This document shows positions 9,857 to 22,126 of a stretch of DNA of 64,000 nucleotides, piece after piece. The stretch is from the NCBI GenBank assembly GCA_030142905.1, contig JASJOG010000337.1, forward strand, positions 95,001 to 159,000, written 5' to 3'. This DNA is from Heliopora coerulea (Eukaryota; Cnidaria; Anthozoa; Scleralcyonacea; Helioporidae). A program made the translations under genes and the position numbers. Each line of letters begins with the position of its first letter. The stretch's first letter is position 1. The notes beneath the pieces are model-generated. The model searched no databases. It worked only from the letters and a program-made list of their open reading frames with translations, and was not told the DNA's origin.

Positions 9857-10562
9857 AACATCTGTGGTATGGCATGCAGTTTGGCATACTGCACTTCTTT
9901 TGAGAGTTTGATTGGTAGTTACAGCTCAACCTTCCTGCCGGGAGGGGTCAATCCCATCAGACTTAGTATTTCAAGATGCCTATTGTCAAAGTATTGAAAT
10001 CATCACAGCCTTCCATAATTATGGACAAATAAAAAGTCAAATAAGCCATCTTTCAGATCTTATTTCTTCAATAATCAATGTTAAACAACAGTTACAATTT
10101 ATGTTTTGCCCACAAACAAATAAGTAACAATGCAGTGACTAGTATTTATCAGATTTGTGTTTACATGGCCAGTAAATATTCGCTAAAGTTTTCAGCATGT
10201 TTTTGTCAACATTGAATGCAAATATTTTGTAAAATTTGATGTACAGAAGTCAAGTTCAAGCGAGATTGTGAAACGATTGCAACTAAAAACTAAGTAATTT
10301 TACTGCAAGGATCTCCATGTGGTCATTAAGTTGAATATCTGAACACTCTAAAGATTTCCCAAGTGCAGTATTCAGTCAATTTGCTTCCAACATCGATAAA
10401 AATAATCTTAGTTATAGAAAATCTACTCCCCTTTAAGTTCCTGGTACTTTTTTCCTTCAAAAAACAGACAAAAGTTTAAAATTTTTGAAAATTCAAAGAA
10501 CAACTTACACTCGAACTTGCCACCAACAATGATTATAAAGGAGCTTGGTAAGCAAGCCTGAA
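9857..10562. other. No gene recognised
   Basis: AT-rich sequence. One 71-codon open frame (9912-10127, plus) has no recognisable motif. No repeat copy elsewhere in the window was noticed. Confidence 0.4.
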
Positions 10563-10690
10563 GTCAGGGGTGGATCAAGGAAATTGCGACTATTTTCTGG
10601 GCACCAAAGATGCTATGGAGAGTGGGGCCAGGGGATCCTCCCCTTGAAAATTTTTTAAATTTAAATTTTCTTTTTTTTAATTGATATTAT
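10563..10690. repeat. Possible DNA-transposon terminus
   Basis: GTCAGGGGTGGATCAAGGAA followed by GGGGCCAGGGGATCCTCCCC and a run of A/T resembles the end of widespread invertebrate DNA transposons and MITEs that start CAGTGGCGGATC. The other end was not found. This is recognition by eye only. Confidence 0.35.
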
Positions 10691-11650
10691 GCATACAGTC
10701 ATTTATTTTCAATGTTTTCCTGTTGTTGCCAGAGGAAATTTTGAAATTATTGCAATCTGGTACAAACGAGTTGAAGAGTTAAGACTACATTACAAGGTGA
10801 TCAAATGGAAAGCCATTTAGTAAAAAGCTGCATGGTATACATGTACAAGTGATGAAAGCAGTCGATCACAAGCACAGTAGTGCATTGACAAACTATAGAT
10901 TACTGCATTGATTACTACACGGGTACGTGACTTGCTTGTCTCATGTTAAGTCCTTATTTACCTGATAAACCCATAAAGGAGCAGATTCCCCCCTCTGCCA
11001 TAAATTTTATGGAGGTAACCAGAATGAAATTCTAATGTGTTGGTACTAAACAAAGTCTTTACTCAAGGTAAATATGTGAAAAACTGGCTTTCCTTGACAA
11101 AACATAAATAATTGGTCACACACCTTCATTATCAAAAAAACCAACCCCATGATATCAGAATGAATCACATCAGGAAGGATGATTGTCTAAAAATGATCTT
11201 GGTCCAGCATAAAAATTATTTTACTCTGGCCATAGTTAATAGAAATGGGATACATCACTAACTTCTAAATAAGACTGGATAGAGCAACTCCAGTCTCTTG
11301 CTCAGCGAAATGTCATGGCAGCCATATTGGAAGGACCCACTTGCAGATATACGGCTATTATGGAATAATGATTTTCACTGTAAATCAGTTAACCTTTATG
11401 TTTTTTAGCAATAAAATGTATCTTTTGATAGTGGAGAACTTTAAAAGTGGTCAGAGTAACTGAAAATCATCAGAAATTCGATGATTTTTACCCGAGTGAA
11501 GACCAATGCCAGCCACCTCCTTGAAAAAACGTGACTAAAGTAAGAAAAGAAATTGCAGATAACTTTGTGTAACTTTAGCAGTTTGGCAGTGACTTAACAA
11601 TAAAGAGGAAATATTACCATTTCTGTATTTGCCTTGTCTTTGTTTTTCAG
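10691..11650. other. No gene recognised
   Basis: AT-rich, no long open frame. If the candidate exon at 11651 is real, this interval would be part of its preceding intron. The last 20 bases are a clear polypyrimidine tract ending in CAG. Confidence 0.35.
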
Positions 11651-11872
11651 ATCTCAGGTTTACCAAGAGTATGTGCATTCAAGATTTCATTTAAATTACT
11701 GTATTTGTCTAGCAAATTCAACAATTTTCTGACTATCAATGACGATGAGCTTTTGAGGACAATAAAGTTTGACCAAATCTTTTCCCAGGATCAATTACTG
11801 AATGAACCATGCGAACCCAATTTATTGCCAGATGTTGCTGATCAGAGAAGATGGGTTCTGCAGTTCTTATAA
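11651..11872 (+). CDS. Candidate terminal exon, unknown gene
   Basis: A pyrimidine-rich stretch ending TTTGTTTTTCAG (to 11650) looks like a strong 3' splice site. Directly after it, 73 codons stay open to a TAA at 11870-11872. The peptide begins ISGLPRVCAFKISFKLLYL, has an acidic middle (INDDELLRTIKFDQIF) and ends DVADQRRWVLQFL. It does not resemble any transposon protein that I know, and the surrounding 3 kb lacks recognised elements. It could be the last exon of a host gene whose upstream exons I could not pick out, or a chance open frame. An AATAAA lies at 12305, downstream. Confidence 0.35.
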   Translation: MSGLPRVCAFKISFKLLYLSSKFNNFLTINDDELLRTIKFDQIFSQDQLLNEPCEPNLLPDVADQRRWVLQFL

Positions 11873-13480
11873 AGGTTCAACACATGCAGTTTGTTTCCAC
11901 TAGTGCATGTAGTAAACTTGAGTTCACAGTGGTTTGTTGTGATTTGGTATGAAGTTTTTAATAGGTTTTTCAAGTTTTTTATATAACTTCTAGTTACAGC
12001 TTGATAAGTATTGTTGCACTTGTATAGTAATCAAATCATTATTTATGTAAATCAATGTGAAATATGTTGTTTGAAGCTGCTTTGTGAGTTGGAGTTGAGG
12101 GAGAACTTTAGGGTCCGAGTCAAACGAAAATTGATTAGGTTTTTCCTTTAAAGTGTTCACAGAGCTGTATGGTAGATTCTCCTGTTGATTAAAGTCATAT
12201 TTTTGCCCTTATCAAGTGCACGGCAAAGTAATACAGCAAAATTCGTTATTGTCGTCTTGAGAAGGAAACAGAAGCCAACCTTTATCATACAAAATCAGAA
12301 AAAGTTAAATAAACTTGCCCTCTTCCAACAACGAGAACCAAAATCTAATCAACAGTAATATTGGATTTATACTTACTCAGTTCCTGCATTGATTTGTATA
12401 AGTATTCACCTTTCCCTGGGAGACCAATACAGTCAATTGTGGTAAAAAAAAAATATATATATACCCAGCGTAAAAACTGGAAAGCTTATGACTTCTTGAG
12501 TCAAATGAACCCTATCATCATTGTTACTAGTGGGAATCTCTAACCACCAAGTAACCGCAACTAAGGTGGTCAAGCAGAGGTTACATGTGTCAACCCTTCT
12601 ATCGCCTGAAAAACAGTGAGATGTTCAAACTACTGAGGTACAAAGGCGAAGGTTATTAAGGAAACATATATGTGTTGCTGACCTGGCACTAGCAGTAAAA
12701 TCTAGGATCCAAATCAACATGTTAACTTCAAGACAATGAAGGAAAGTCATATATCACAATATCTCACTGAATTACAACCACAAAAACCTTACTATGAAGT
12801 CTCATGTTAGAACTCTTTGAATAAACGGCTAAGTTTGATTTCCAGATATTTCAATTCAAGTGTTCAAACACATGTACAGCATCAGCAGGAAATTTGTAGT
12901 TCAATATGTCCTGGGGTTTTATCAGCTACAAATTAATCGCGACTTAGGCAAAACACATCACAAAAATCGGCTGATAATAAGGGTTACTTAAAAAACAAAA
13001 ACACAACAGTCTCTTTCAGAGTCGATAGTCATTTATCGAATTTTTATGCAAGTTTACGGGTGCATTATGCAAAATAAAGCATTTGCAAAACAAAAACAAA
13101 TTCGGAACACTTATTTATTACTTAAAACAAGATTAAGAACCTTACTTTTGTTGTCAAGTCATCTCAACCTGCCTGAAATTGGAAAAAAATGCTGGTTAAC
13201 CGCTACAACCCCTATTTACGCCATATTGTTTGGCCATCGGTCCTTGACTTCCGGCTTCACTTTTTGAGCCCAATTGCTCTATCTAGTCTCAGTCTACGTC
13301 CACACATATGTATTTTCAAATGTCTCCATTTTCATTAAACCAAAAACGGATCAAGATATTTGTGTCCACACAATCATTTTTGCAGCGTTTTTGCCTGTCC
13401 ACATGACAACAATAAAAACGGTTGAAATGCTTCCTCGGGTTAAGCGCATGTTCAGATAAGCTGAGCCTGCAATAACTTTA
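11873..13480. other. No gene recognised; transposon-like leader at the end
   Basis: Mostly AT-rich with short frames lacking motifs. From about 13290 to 13470 the sequence contains repeated phrases such as GTCCACACA and GCGTTTTTGCCTGTCCACA. This text is commonly seen near the ends of cnidarian Harbinger-type elements, and it directly precedes the SANT/Myb gene at 13484. Confidence 0.35.
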
Positions 13481-13483
13481 CAC

Positions 13484-14604
13484 ATGGCGGCAGTTGGTAC
13501 ATAAACTGTATTTAAGTGCTGTATTATTGTGCATATTTAGCATGTCAAAAGCCAAAAAAAAAAGCAAAACAACAAGTCCAAGACAAGTGACGCAAACAAA
13601 GAAGCCTTCGTGTGGTCAGATGACGAGGTTGAATTGTTACTTAGCGTTACAAATGACTACAAAGTGTCAAAAGCCATGGCTAGCACCAAATGGGAATCAT
13701 GTCAAAGTACACTGACATTCTACAACTGTTCAAAGAGTGATACCCTAGCAGTAAGGAAGAGGCAGTCAAACTAGGAAAGATTACCCCCATAATTGCGATG
13801 ACCTGACTAAGGCTACTACTACAACAAAGCTGAAAGCAATCAGTGAAATACAGACAGGCAGTTGATTCAGGAAGAAAAAGTGGCCATGGCAGAGTGGTTC
13901 TTCTTTATTTTGAACACTGTGAAAGAATTTTGGGAGGATCTCCAGCCACAGATACCTTATAGTCTGGAATAGAAACAAATTAAATATTTGAAAAGCAATC
14001 TGACTCTATACAGCCCATCATTTCATGTTCACCTTCATTATTGGATGCAACAAATGCTGACAGTCCCAGTAAAGAGCAGTGTTTGCACTCTAATGATGAA
14101 GAAGCTGAAGGCAGTTTACCGTCACCTGCTACACCATCACCCACTAGTGAAAGCTACAGAAGTGCACCCTCAACATCATCAACATCAAGTAGTTCAGTAA
14201 GTGAACGCTGAGATATGCTGGATTCAAAATTGACAAACTACAGAAAAGAAAAGTTAAAACGGAAATTGTCTGCCGAGGTGCAAATGTTGAACTATGCTCA
14301 AGAAGATACTCATCTTAAGAAACAACTAATGGACAAAACGAACAACACGGAAAAGGAATATGCATAAAATACAAAAAGACTTTCTTCCTAAGTTGAGAGA
14401 CTGACAAACTCCATATCAGATGGATTTTCTATATTGAAAAATCTTATACCATCACCAGCCCAGCCTCAGCCTCCACAGCTCTATCAGATGCCACAATATG
14501 GTCTGGACAGTGGTAATTATACAGGCACATACCAGAAAATATCAAGTAACATACCATGGTCAACCCCTTTATCTACTTCAACTTATCCAAACAGCCAGCT
14601 TTCA
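13484..14604 (+). pseudogene. SANT/Myb-like protein of a Harbinger element, broken
   Basis: A DNA-binding partner protein of PIF/Harbinger transposons, which carry a transposase and a separate SANT/Myb gene. An ATG lies at 13541 (or 13484). The domain reads, across frames, AFVWSDDEVELLLSVTNDYK, then MASTKWES, YTDILQLF, then KYRQAVDSGRKSGHGRVV and GGSPATDT, matching the three-helix SANT pattern with its Trp residues. A serine/threonine-rich linker (about 14090-14210) and a helical C-terminus (KLTNYRKEKLKRKLSAE) follow, ending near 14604. At least three frameshifts are present. No transposase lies beside it. Confidence 0.7.
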
Positions 14605-14884
14605 TAAAGACCTTTTCATACCTGATCAGAGTGAAAATAACCAAAAATAAAGGATGCAACTATAGTAACAGAGAGCTTATAAAAACACTAGTTATCAGTA
14701 TAACAACAGGCAGTTTTGACATAAAGTCAAGTAAAATTTGTTTCTGTTGGACATTGTAGACTGTGGTTCTGTTCATAATTTAGCTATTTGCTAATACAAA
14801 AGGTAAACCTATGGAAAAAAGCCATTTTAATTATACACATTGTATTAGGTACCTGATTAGAAGTATTAGTTAAAGAGATTCCAC

Positions 14885-15183
14885 TGTGGCTGCCCTCGAA
14901 AGCCGTACTTGGCATCCGAAGGAGTTTCGTCGTTATTCACAAGAAAAAAAAGGAAACTCTTTAATCTTTAGATCTTCAGTTCATCAGATTATCTTTAACT
15001 CTTCAGATAACAACTTAGTTTGCCTTGTTTGATGCGGATGAGCGAAGGATCATATGGGTTGTAAACCCAAATAACACTTATGATCAAAAGAACATGGCGG
15101 CACCTAGCACAAGACTTCTGCAAAAAATGGTAACCGCTAACCATAAAATTAAAACTCCTTACTATGGCACTGCTGTACTAACA
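14885..15183 (-). repeat. BEL 3' LTR
   Basis: 299 bp. On the element strand it starts TGTTAG and ends GGCAGCCACA. It is the downstream LTR because the polyprotein reads toward it. The matching copy is at 21825-22126. Confidence 0.93.
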
Positions 15184-15520
15184 TGGCTCCTCAACTGCAT
15201 CTCATGCAGTTAAGACAAAACAATGAACCTACATGAGTCCCTAGGGCTAAACGTTCAACAAACTATCAGTTCGATACTCAAACAGTAGAATCTCGAAAGT
15301 TCGAGTAACTAATTGGCAACAGCGAATGAATGTTAAATGAGTTAATCAAAATCAAGTGTTCACTACAATGTTCATCGACAATAAAACCTTTGCAATGTCT
15401 TTCAATTGTTCTTAGTTGGCTCCTCGATGGGGACTTCCCTGGTCTCCTCGTGAAAGACATCCTCTTGGAACACTTCATCTGCAGTCAACAATAGAACGAG
15501 CTTGTGTATAGGTCTGTCTA
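15184..15520 (-). other. BEL 3' non-coding or decayed end of pol
   Basis: Between the last recognisable integrase C-terminal text and the 3' LTR. Short broken frames such as PRGCLSRGDQGSPHR at about 15420-15475 may be the polyprotein tail. A purine-rich GAGGAGCCA on the minus strand next to the LTR could serve as polypurine tract. Confidence 0.5.
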
Positions 15521-16625
15521 AATATGATGGTGGGCGTTGGCATTTGCCATCAGCAACCTGACCTTTCTGACATATCCGTTGTCACTTGGGTACACCTGCA
15601 CTACTTTGCCAAGTGGCCACTTGTTGCGCGTGCTTTCACTTTCCTTAGAGATAACTATATCACCAACAGCAAGGTTTCTCTTAGGCTGGACCCACTTTTG
15701 CCTAACGTGTAACATTTGAAGATACTCTCTATGCCATCTCAGCCAGAATTCATCTGCCAGATACTGAACTCTTCTCCAACGTCTGTGACAATACATATCG
15801 GCTCTTTGAAACTTTCCTGGGGGCGGTAGCACTCTTAGGTTTCATAGTAAGAAGATGGATAGGAGTCAACAGCTCTGGCGCTTCTGCATCACATAAGTTA
15901 TCGACAGTGAGGAGTCTTGAATTAATAATGCACTGGACTTCTGTCAAGAGTGTTCACAATGTCTCATCATCAAATTGGCTGCCAGCCTGTAACAGTAATG
16001 GTTCAAGTGCGTTGCGTACACTACGAATCATACTTCCCATGTCCCTCCCATGTGACTAGAATGGGGTACGTTCAACTTGAATGGGATCCACTCACATCCA
16101 TTCCTTAGCAAATAGTCTTGAACATGATCTTGATTCATCTCACATAATGCTGCTTTCAGTTCACTTTGTGCACCAATGAAATTTGTCCCTTGGTTGGACC
16201 TCAGTTGTCTCACAGCACCTCTCTGATTCAAGAAACGTCTCAATGCATTGATAAAGGAAGAACTCTCCAATGAAATGGCAGTCTCTAGATGAACACTTCA
16301 TGACCCCATACACATAAACAATACTCCATAGTGTTTAACTTCACTTCTTCTCTCTTTGACAATGAACAGTACAAAGTAATCTACGGCACAAAACGAAAAA
16401 GGAGGAGCTGGTTCAAGTCTGTCCTCAGGAAGGCAGGCCATCTTCTGCTGCTCAGTGGGCCTACGCAGTTGTCTACATGTTACACAACTCGATATGAACC
16501 TCGCTACTTTTGATGAACCATTGATCAACCAATAACCACTTTTCCGCAACTTGTTATGTGTCATACCATGACCCATATGGTTCACTTTGAGATGGTGATG
16601 TTGAATTAACAGCTCAGTCAAGTGT
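15518..16625 (-). pseudogene. BEL integrase and C-terminal DUF5641-like region
   Basis: DNA integration domain of the BEL polyprotein. From 16621 leftward: the HHCC zinc binder (HHLKVNHMGH ... SSCVTCRQL), then FCAVDYF with the first catalytic Asp, a frameshift, RSNQGTNFIGA, then HSSHMGGTWEV containing the Glu. The family motif is RSDxGTNF; here the second catalytic Asp is Asn, which abolishes activity. After another frameshift, frame 15832-15518 shows RWRRVQYLADEFWLRW and KRNLAVGDIVI, the conserved C-terminal domain (DUF5641) of BEL elements, ending near RKVRLL. Confidence 0.9.
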
Positions 16626-16812
16626 CCTTTTCGTGGAATTATGACTGGATGCTTCAGATCAACTGGTGTATCTGCTTTTCTGATACGACCACCAACACAA
16701 ATTAAGCCATCATGGTCTACAAACGGATCCAGTTTGTACAGCGAACTGGTCTTTCATAATGTTTGGTTCCTATTTCTAGCTTGGTTTCTGTTTGTCCCTC
16801 CGTTGGTTACAT

Positions 16813-17739
16813 TTAAGTCGCAGAGAATTTGAAGTTCCTCTCAGAAATGTACTGCGAACATCTGATGATGGTCTTCTCTGCCTCCTGGAGCTCTGAAAGT
16901 GTAACTCTCAGTATTGACTTCTCAACTTCTATACTTGACCTTGTTACTGGACTCTTGGGTTTCTTAATTTCCCTTCTTTGAAGCTTGGACTTGAGACGTA
17001 AGCATAGAGCTATGACCTTCATAGCACGGTACCAGCTAGATACACCATCTGGTCTGCTTATTTCAAAGTGATCAGGAAATAGAGCGACACTTCTGACCGT
17101 TGTCAAAACGGACACTTTCTTCACCTCTGGGTCAGAGTCTTGAAGGTGAGGCACCTCCACTTTTTCTGGTTTACAGGGTCCGCTTCTCCACAAGAATTCT
17201 GGACCAGTTAACCAAAGAGATCCTTCAACCAACTGCTTTGCAGTGACTCCTCTTGATGATTCGTTTGCGGGGTTGTTGTTTGTGTCTACGTAAAACCATG
17301 CATTGGGATTGGTTAGGTCCCGGATTTGCTGCACTCTATTAGCAACATAAACGTGAAACCTCTTGGCTTCATTGTTAATGTATCTGAGAACTACTTGGCT
17401 ATCTGTCCAGAAGAATTCTTTCATCTCCGGGTACTCCAACTCGTTTCTCATGAATTCACTCATTCTTGCAGTGGTGGTAGCAGCGGCTAACTCCAGCCTT
17501 GGAATAGTCTTGTGTTTAAGTGGGGTTACCTGGGCTTTTCTGACGATGAAGGAACAACAACGAGCTTGATTGAGTTTGTTAATCAATCTTAGATAACAGC
17601 ATTGACCATAACCTTCCATTGAAGCATCTGAAAAATAGAGACCTCCACTGCTTTCACTGGGCCAAAGTTGTCTGGCTTGAAACATCGCTGTATCTCCAGT
17701 TTCTCCAACTGTACAACTTCTCGCTGCCACTTTTCCCAC
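16813..17739 (-). pseudogene. BEL RNase H region
   Basis: A 308-codon open frame. It starts after the RT connection and contains YFSDASMEGYGQC (first acidic residue of the RNase H fold), the PRLELAAATT helix typical of BEL elements, and FFWTDSQVVLRYI with another catalytic Asp. WFYVDTNNNPANESSRG, where the family has 'N.AD..SRG' (here N-E), follows. The tail (to 16813) is the linker to integrase. RNase H would degrade the RNA strand after first-strand synthesis. It is the longest intact segment of this element. Confidence 0.9.
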
Positions 17740-18800
17740 TGTAAGTGTAGATACTCTGGAACAGGGCTATCCCAATCCAGCTTGTCTTTGCACATCTGCT
17801 GAAGAATCTGTTCACCTCTTCATGTAACAGGGGCCAGGTACCCATTAGGATCATAAATGGAGCCAATAGTTGACAATATACCTCTTCCAGTTAAAGGGCG
17901 ATCATGAAGTTCAATCCTGAACCGGAAACTGTCACTTTCCGCACACTACATTATGCCTAGAGCTCTTTCAATAGGTAATGGATCTACAGCTAAGTTCAGT
18001 TTCTTTATTTTCTTTGAATGGTCATCAACCGGAAAGGCTTCAAGAACTTTCTTGTTGGAGACTATCTTATGTAATCTGAGGCAAGCCTTGCTACAAATTG
18101 CTTGACTGGCCTTGATTAACTGGATGGCTTTGGGTACCGTTGATACAGATTTTAGTCCATCATCTATGTAGACGTCCTTTTATATGAACACTGCAGCATC
18201 TGTACTGAACTCTTCTTTGCCATTGTCAGCTGCTTGCCTAAGCCCAAAGTTTGCGCAACCTGGAGAACTGCTGGCACCAAGCAGGTGAACTTTCATACGA
18301 TAGTCAATTACTTCCTTTGATGGATCCCCATCCAACCACCAAAGAAAATGTAACAGATCTCTGTGTTCTTCGGCAACCACGAACTGATGGAACATGCTCT
18401 TGATGTCCGTCATAAATGCAACATTTTCCTTGCGAAAACGACACAAGATACCCAACAGATTGTTCATAAAGTCTGGACCTTGCAGCAAGTAGTCATCGAG
18501 GCTGACTCCGTTAAACTGGGACGAACAGTCAAACACCACCATTATTTGCCCTGGTTTCTTTGGATGGTAGACACCAGTATGCGGGACATAATTGACTTTA
18601 CCATGTTGAACCTTAAGACGATCTACAGGAACTTCCTCTGCACATTGTAAAATTATGTCCTTCATAAAGGTCTGGTAGTCTGCAAAGAACTTCGGATTCT
18701 TCTTGAATCTGGCATTCAGTTGGTTCCACCTCTTTACAGCAAGCTGGTGGTCGTTGGGAAGACACACACTGTTTGATTTCAACGGAAGTGGCATCATTTA
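17740..18800 (-). pseudogene. BEL reverse transcriptase
   Basis: RT domain on the minus strand. The 205-codon frame 18797-18180 includes VVFDCSSQFNGVSLDDYLLQ (typical BEL start), the palm Asp motif FMTDIKSMFHQF and the primer-grip region GASSSPGCANFGLR. After a stop at 18178-18180 the catalytic box continues as YIDDGLKS (about 18155-18175), so the YxDD Asp pair is kept. The segment proceeds to KKIKKLNLAVDPLPIERALG and GSIYDPNGYLAPV. It is broken by one stop inside the palm and by at least one more near 17950. Confidence 0.9.
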
Positions 18801-20216
18801 ATGTCCATCTGATTGTTTCTTTACTCTGTCCTCAAGAATCCTTAGAAATCTCTCATCTTCCACAGAATAAGGTTTGCACTTAGGACTTGTCTCAACAAAG
18901 TCAGTTTCTAACACACGAAGAACTTTCTCTGGGCCAATAATCTCTTTAGCCTTTGTGGCAAATGCAAACTGGCTACGAATTTCTGAAGCTGCAACTCTAT
19001 TACACACACCCTTGTCTGTATTTTCAACATCACTTGACTTGCAGACTCTTCTAATAACTCCCCAACCAAGTATAGTCCTCTAAGCGAATGGCTCGTCATC
19101 TTCACTGGCAACTATTTCCCTGGGTCGGATAGTTCTTTCCAATCAGGATAGAAATTTCTGCATCTGGGTGGTATGGCGTCAACTTATCGGCGATGGGCTT
19201 CAGATGTTGCATTCCCTAGCCACTTCAGGTTTTGGAATCTGCGACCAGCTAGCTGAAACAAGTTCGCCGGTGAAAGCCACTGACATCTTCACTACACATT
19301 CTCTTTGGTAGTCCAGAATCTCTAGCTCGGTTATCTTTTTAGTTTTAACATGTGCATTTTGCTGCTGCATTGTTGTGAACAGAAGCTCGGTTGATGGGCC
19401 TTGCAGGTTGAACCGTTCGCAACGAGTTTCAGGCACAAAACTGACATTTGAGTAATCGTCGAGGACTGCACACTGCAAGATTTCCTTCTTTGGCTCTCCT
19501 ACTGGCCTAACCCACACTGGTACTATCATGGTGTGATCAAATCCACTGCTTTGTTCAGAAATTAGACATACACTCATACAATTTGAGATGGCAGCATTGT
19601 CTTGCGTTAGTTCCTTGTGAAGGCATGTGGGATGTGTTCCTGAGCATGTTTTAATTTTGCATTTCAACCTCTCCTTGCAGTTTGCTACCTGATGACTCTT
19701 ACTGGCTGCACAACCCATACACAAACATTCATGGAAGAAGTCTCTCCTTTCACTGAAAGGCTTTCTACAGAAATCAGTGCAGTCACCTAACTTGTGCTTT
19801 GCACCACAAAACAGACACTTTGTCAAACCATTTGGACCAGGGTCCTTTGATTTACTAGAATTAGTGGGGTCTGATTTACCGTTACCACCACCCTTAGCTG
19901 ATGTAGACAGAGAACCCTTCTCATTATCTGGTTTCAGCTTCGGATTTCTGTTAAATCTTGGACTACTTGACATGGTGAGGCCTTCTAACTCTGGGATATT
20001 TGCCTTCTTTGCTGCTTCTCTGATGAAATCCTCAAACCTAAGAAAGGTAGGGTAACTCGCTTCACCATGGGTATGTCTCCACTGTTTAATTGCATCTCCC
20101 CACTTGGTTTCAAGGTAGTAGGGTAGTTTGGATAGTAACTTCACATTCTCCTTTGCATAGTCCAGTACAGAAAGACCTGGAATGGTGTTCTTTGCTGCCA
20201 ATACCTTGTCTAACAT
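18800..20216 (-). pseudogene. BEL gag C-terminus, zinc knuckles and protease
   Basis: A 338-codon open frame (20216-19200) starts within gag. It contains YYLETKWGDAIKQWR and then zinc-binding cysteine/histidine clusters (CLFCGAKHKLGDC, CLCMGCAASKSHQVANC, CKIKTCSGTHPTCLH) that bind RNA. An aspartic protease follows with the LDDYS active-site motif (family form LDDxS), followed by the usual upstream part of RT. Segment 19111-18798 shows the linker to RT (VEDERFLRILED). The protease would mature the polyprotein. Frameshifts around 19130-19200 separate it from RT. Confidence 0.85.
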
Positions 20217-20337
20217 CTGAGAACTCTCTTAGGCCACTTCTCCAACTTGTTTATAAATGCTGTACTCACAACATTACAGTTTCCATACCTTTCCTGCAAT
20301 ACAGACCTGGCTTTCTGATAAGCATCTTCTGTCACAA

Positions 20338-21667
20338 TCAAAAGATACTGTTCCACAACTTGCTTTGGTCTCCAGTTAGATACTGATTCAACATATTCAA
20401 CTTGATGTCTGCTGCCTGTGGTCTAGAGTCCACTAGAGCATTAAAGGCACTCTTCCACACAGGATATTGCAGGGGATCACCTTCAAATACTGAAATGGTC
20501 AGTTTTGGAAGTTGTCCAGAAACAAACAGTTCTTTACTCACAAGCTGCTTCTGTTTGAATGGGAAGGCCAAATTCAGGTTCAAAATGACGAATGGTAAAT
20601 ACTGACTTTGTTACGGCTCCCGGTGAGAATGATGGAACAGAAGCCCGCAAACCGCATGTTGTAGTCTTAGGCGTGGATGCTGTTGTCAAAACAGGTGTTT
20701 GGGATACATGTACTTGGGACTGAACTAATGTATCAGTCTCATTTGCACTGGTAGTTACTGTTAGATATTGCAATAATCTTTTCACTCCTTTGCCTTTACT
20801 TTCGCTAGGAAGGTTGACTAGATCTTCTTCAAGGGAGGGTGTTTGCTCATTATCAATCTCTTTGCATACACTTAACTTGGCTCTACTAAGTTCAAGTTCC
20901 CTCTTAAGTTTTAATTCTTCCAGTTTTTGCTCCTGTTTTAACCTTTCTATTTCTAGGGCCCTTTCTTGTTCCACATAGGCTAACTTCACCTTCAAAGCAG
21001 CTTCTTCCTGTAGAAGCTTATATTTGTCTGTTTTAGTTGAAAGTACTGTCTGAACTTGATTTTGACTTGACACTTTTGGTTGTTTTGCTTCTCTTTGAAC
21101 CCTTAGAAACAACAGAATTAGACTCCAAAACTGTTTGTTCCAAATACTTTATCTCATCCCTCACATCCCTTTCAAAATCAGACCACTCACCACAAACTTG
21201 CTCCCTGATGTTCTGACCTTTGCTAACTCATCATCTTGAACTGTTTCTAAAATGTCATTATGTGCATCCACAAATTCATTCCACAGAACTTGTGCCTTAC
21301 TAAGCTCTTGCTTCCACTTTGATAATTCGCTACAATGTCCCCAAAGCAACAGTGTTTTTCTCAGTGTTCCCATAAAACTTGACTTTTTATTCTTAAAAGA
21401 GTTCAACTTTAGATCGTTTTGATAGGATTGACCCTTTTCAGTTAGCTTCCTGCTATGAACTTCTGGCAAATGCTGTTCCTTTTCCACATGGAAAAATCCT
21501 TTGTTTTTGGCATTCTCCAATAGATCAACAATTAAAGGTGAAGACTTCTCACAAACATCATCCAAACAATTATTTGAAGTGGAACTTACTATCTCAACAT
21601 GAACATCCGACATTGAAGCCTCAGGAATATCACTCAACTCTCGAGACATGACGAGTACTGAATCCAA
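20338..21667 (-). pseudogene. BEL gag N-terminal region
   Basis: The polyprotein starts with an ATG at 21667 (168 codons to 21161, rich in Ser/Glu/Lys). A second block (21112-20534) is a strong coiled coil of alternating Glu/Lys/Leu (about residues 25-75, for example EERLKQEQ-type heptads) with a serine/threonine linker after it. Frame 20583-20338 has LTISVFEGDPLQYPVWKSAF and LNMLNQYLTG, the conserved DUF1759-type gag motif of BEL/Pao elements. This would build the particle. At least three frame breaks are present. Confidence 0.85.
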
Positions 21668-21824
21668 ACCAAAGACAATCAGAACTAACTTTCTACAAAG
21701 GTTTACACCACTTGGTATCCATTCAAATCCTCTGCAGGTCGTCTGGCTTTCGTTATGAACTTGTTGTTGTGACTGATGATTTTACGGTGGTTTGAAACGT
21801 CACTAAGGACCATTAAGTTGTTAT

Positions 21825-22126
21825 TGTGGCTGCCCTCAAAAGCCGTACTTGGCATCCGAAGGAGTTTCATTGTTATTCACAAGAAAAAAAAGGAAACTCT
21901 TTAATCTTTAGATCTTCAGTTCATCAGATTATCTTTAACTCTTCAGATAACAACTTAGTTTGCCTTGTTTGATGCAGATGAGCAAAGGATCATATGGATT
22001 GTAAACCCAAATAACACTTATGATCAAAAGAACATGGCGGCAACTAGCACGAGACATCCGCAAAAAATTGTAACAACCGCTGACCATAAAATTAAAACTC
22101 CTTACTACGGCACTGCTGTAGTAACA
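21825..22126 (-). repeat. BEL 5' LTR
   Basis: 302 bp partner of the LTR at 14885. It contains an extra AAC triplet relative to the other copy. It would hold the promoter of the element, but no TATA box could be assigned with certainty. Confidence 0.93.

Larger units (their letters stand above)
14885..22126 (-). mobile_element. BEL/Pao LTR retrotransposon with both LTRs
   Basis: A full-length but dead BEL/Pao element. The two LTRs (14885-15183 and 21825-22126) begin TG and end CA. They are flanked by the same five bases, TCCAC, at 14880-14884 and 22127-22131, an exact target duplication of the size expected for this superfamily. By eye the LTRs differ at about 14 positions plus one 3-bp indel, about 95% identity. 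Coding runs leftward in gag, zinc knuckles, protease, RT, RNase H, integrase order, which is diagnostic. Many stops and frameshifts and a mutated integrase residue show it has decayed since insertion. Confidence 0.95.

Noticed and set aside
9912..10127. 71-codon frame as a real gene
   Set aside because: No domain, no splice or start context, no second copy; treated as chance.
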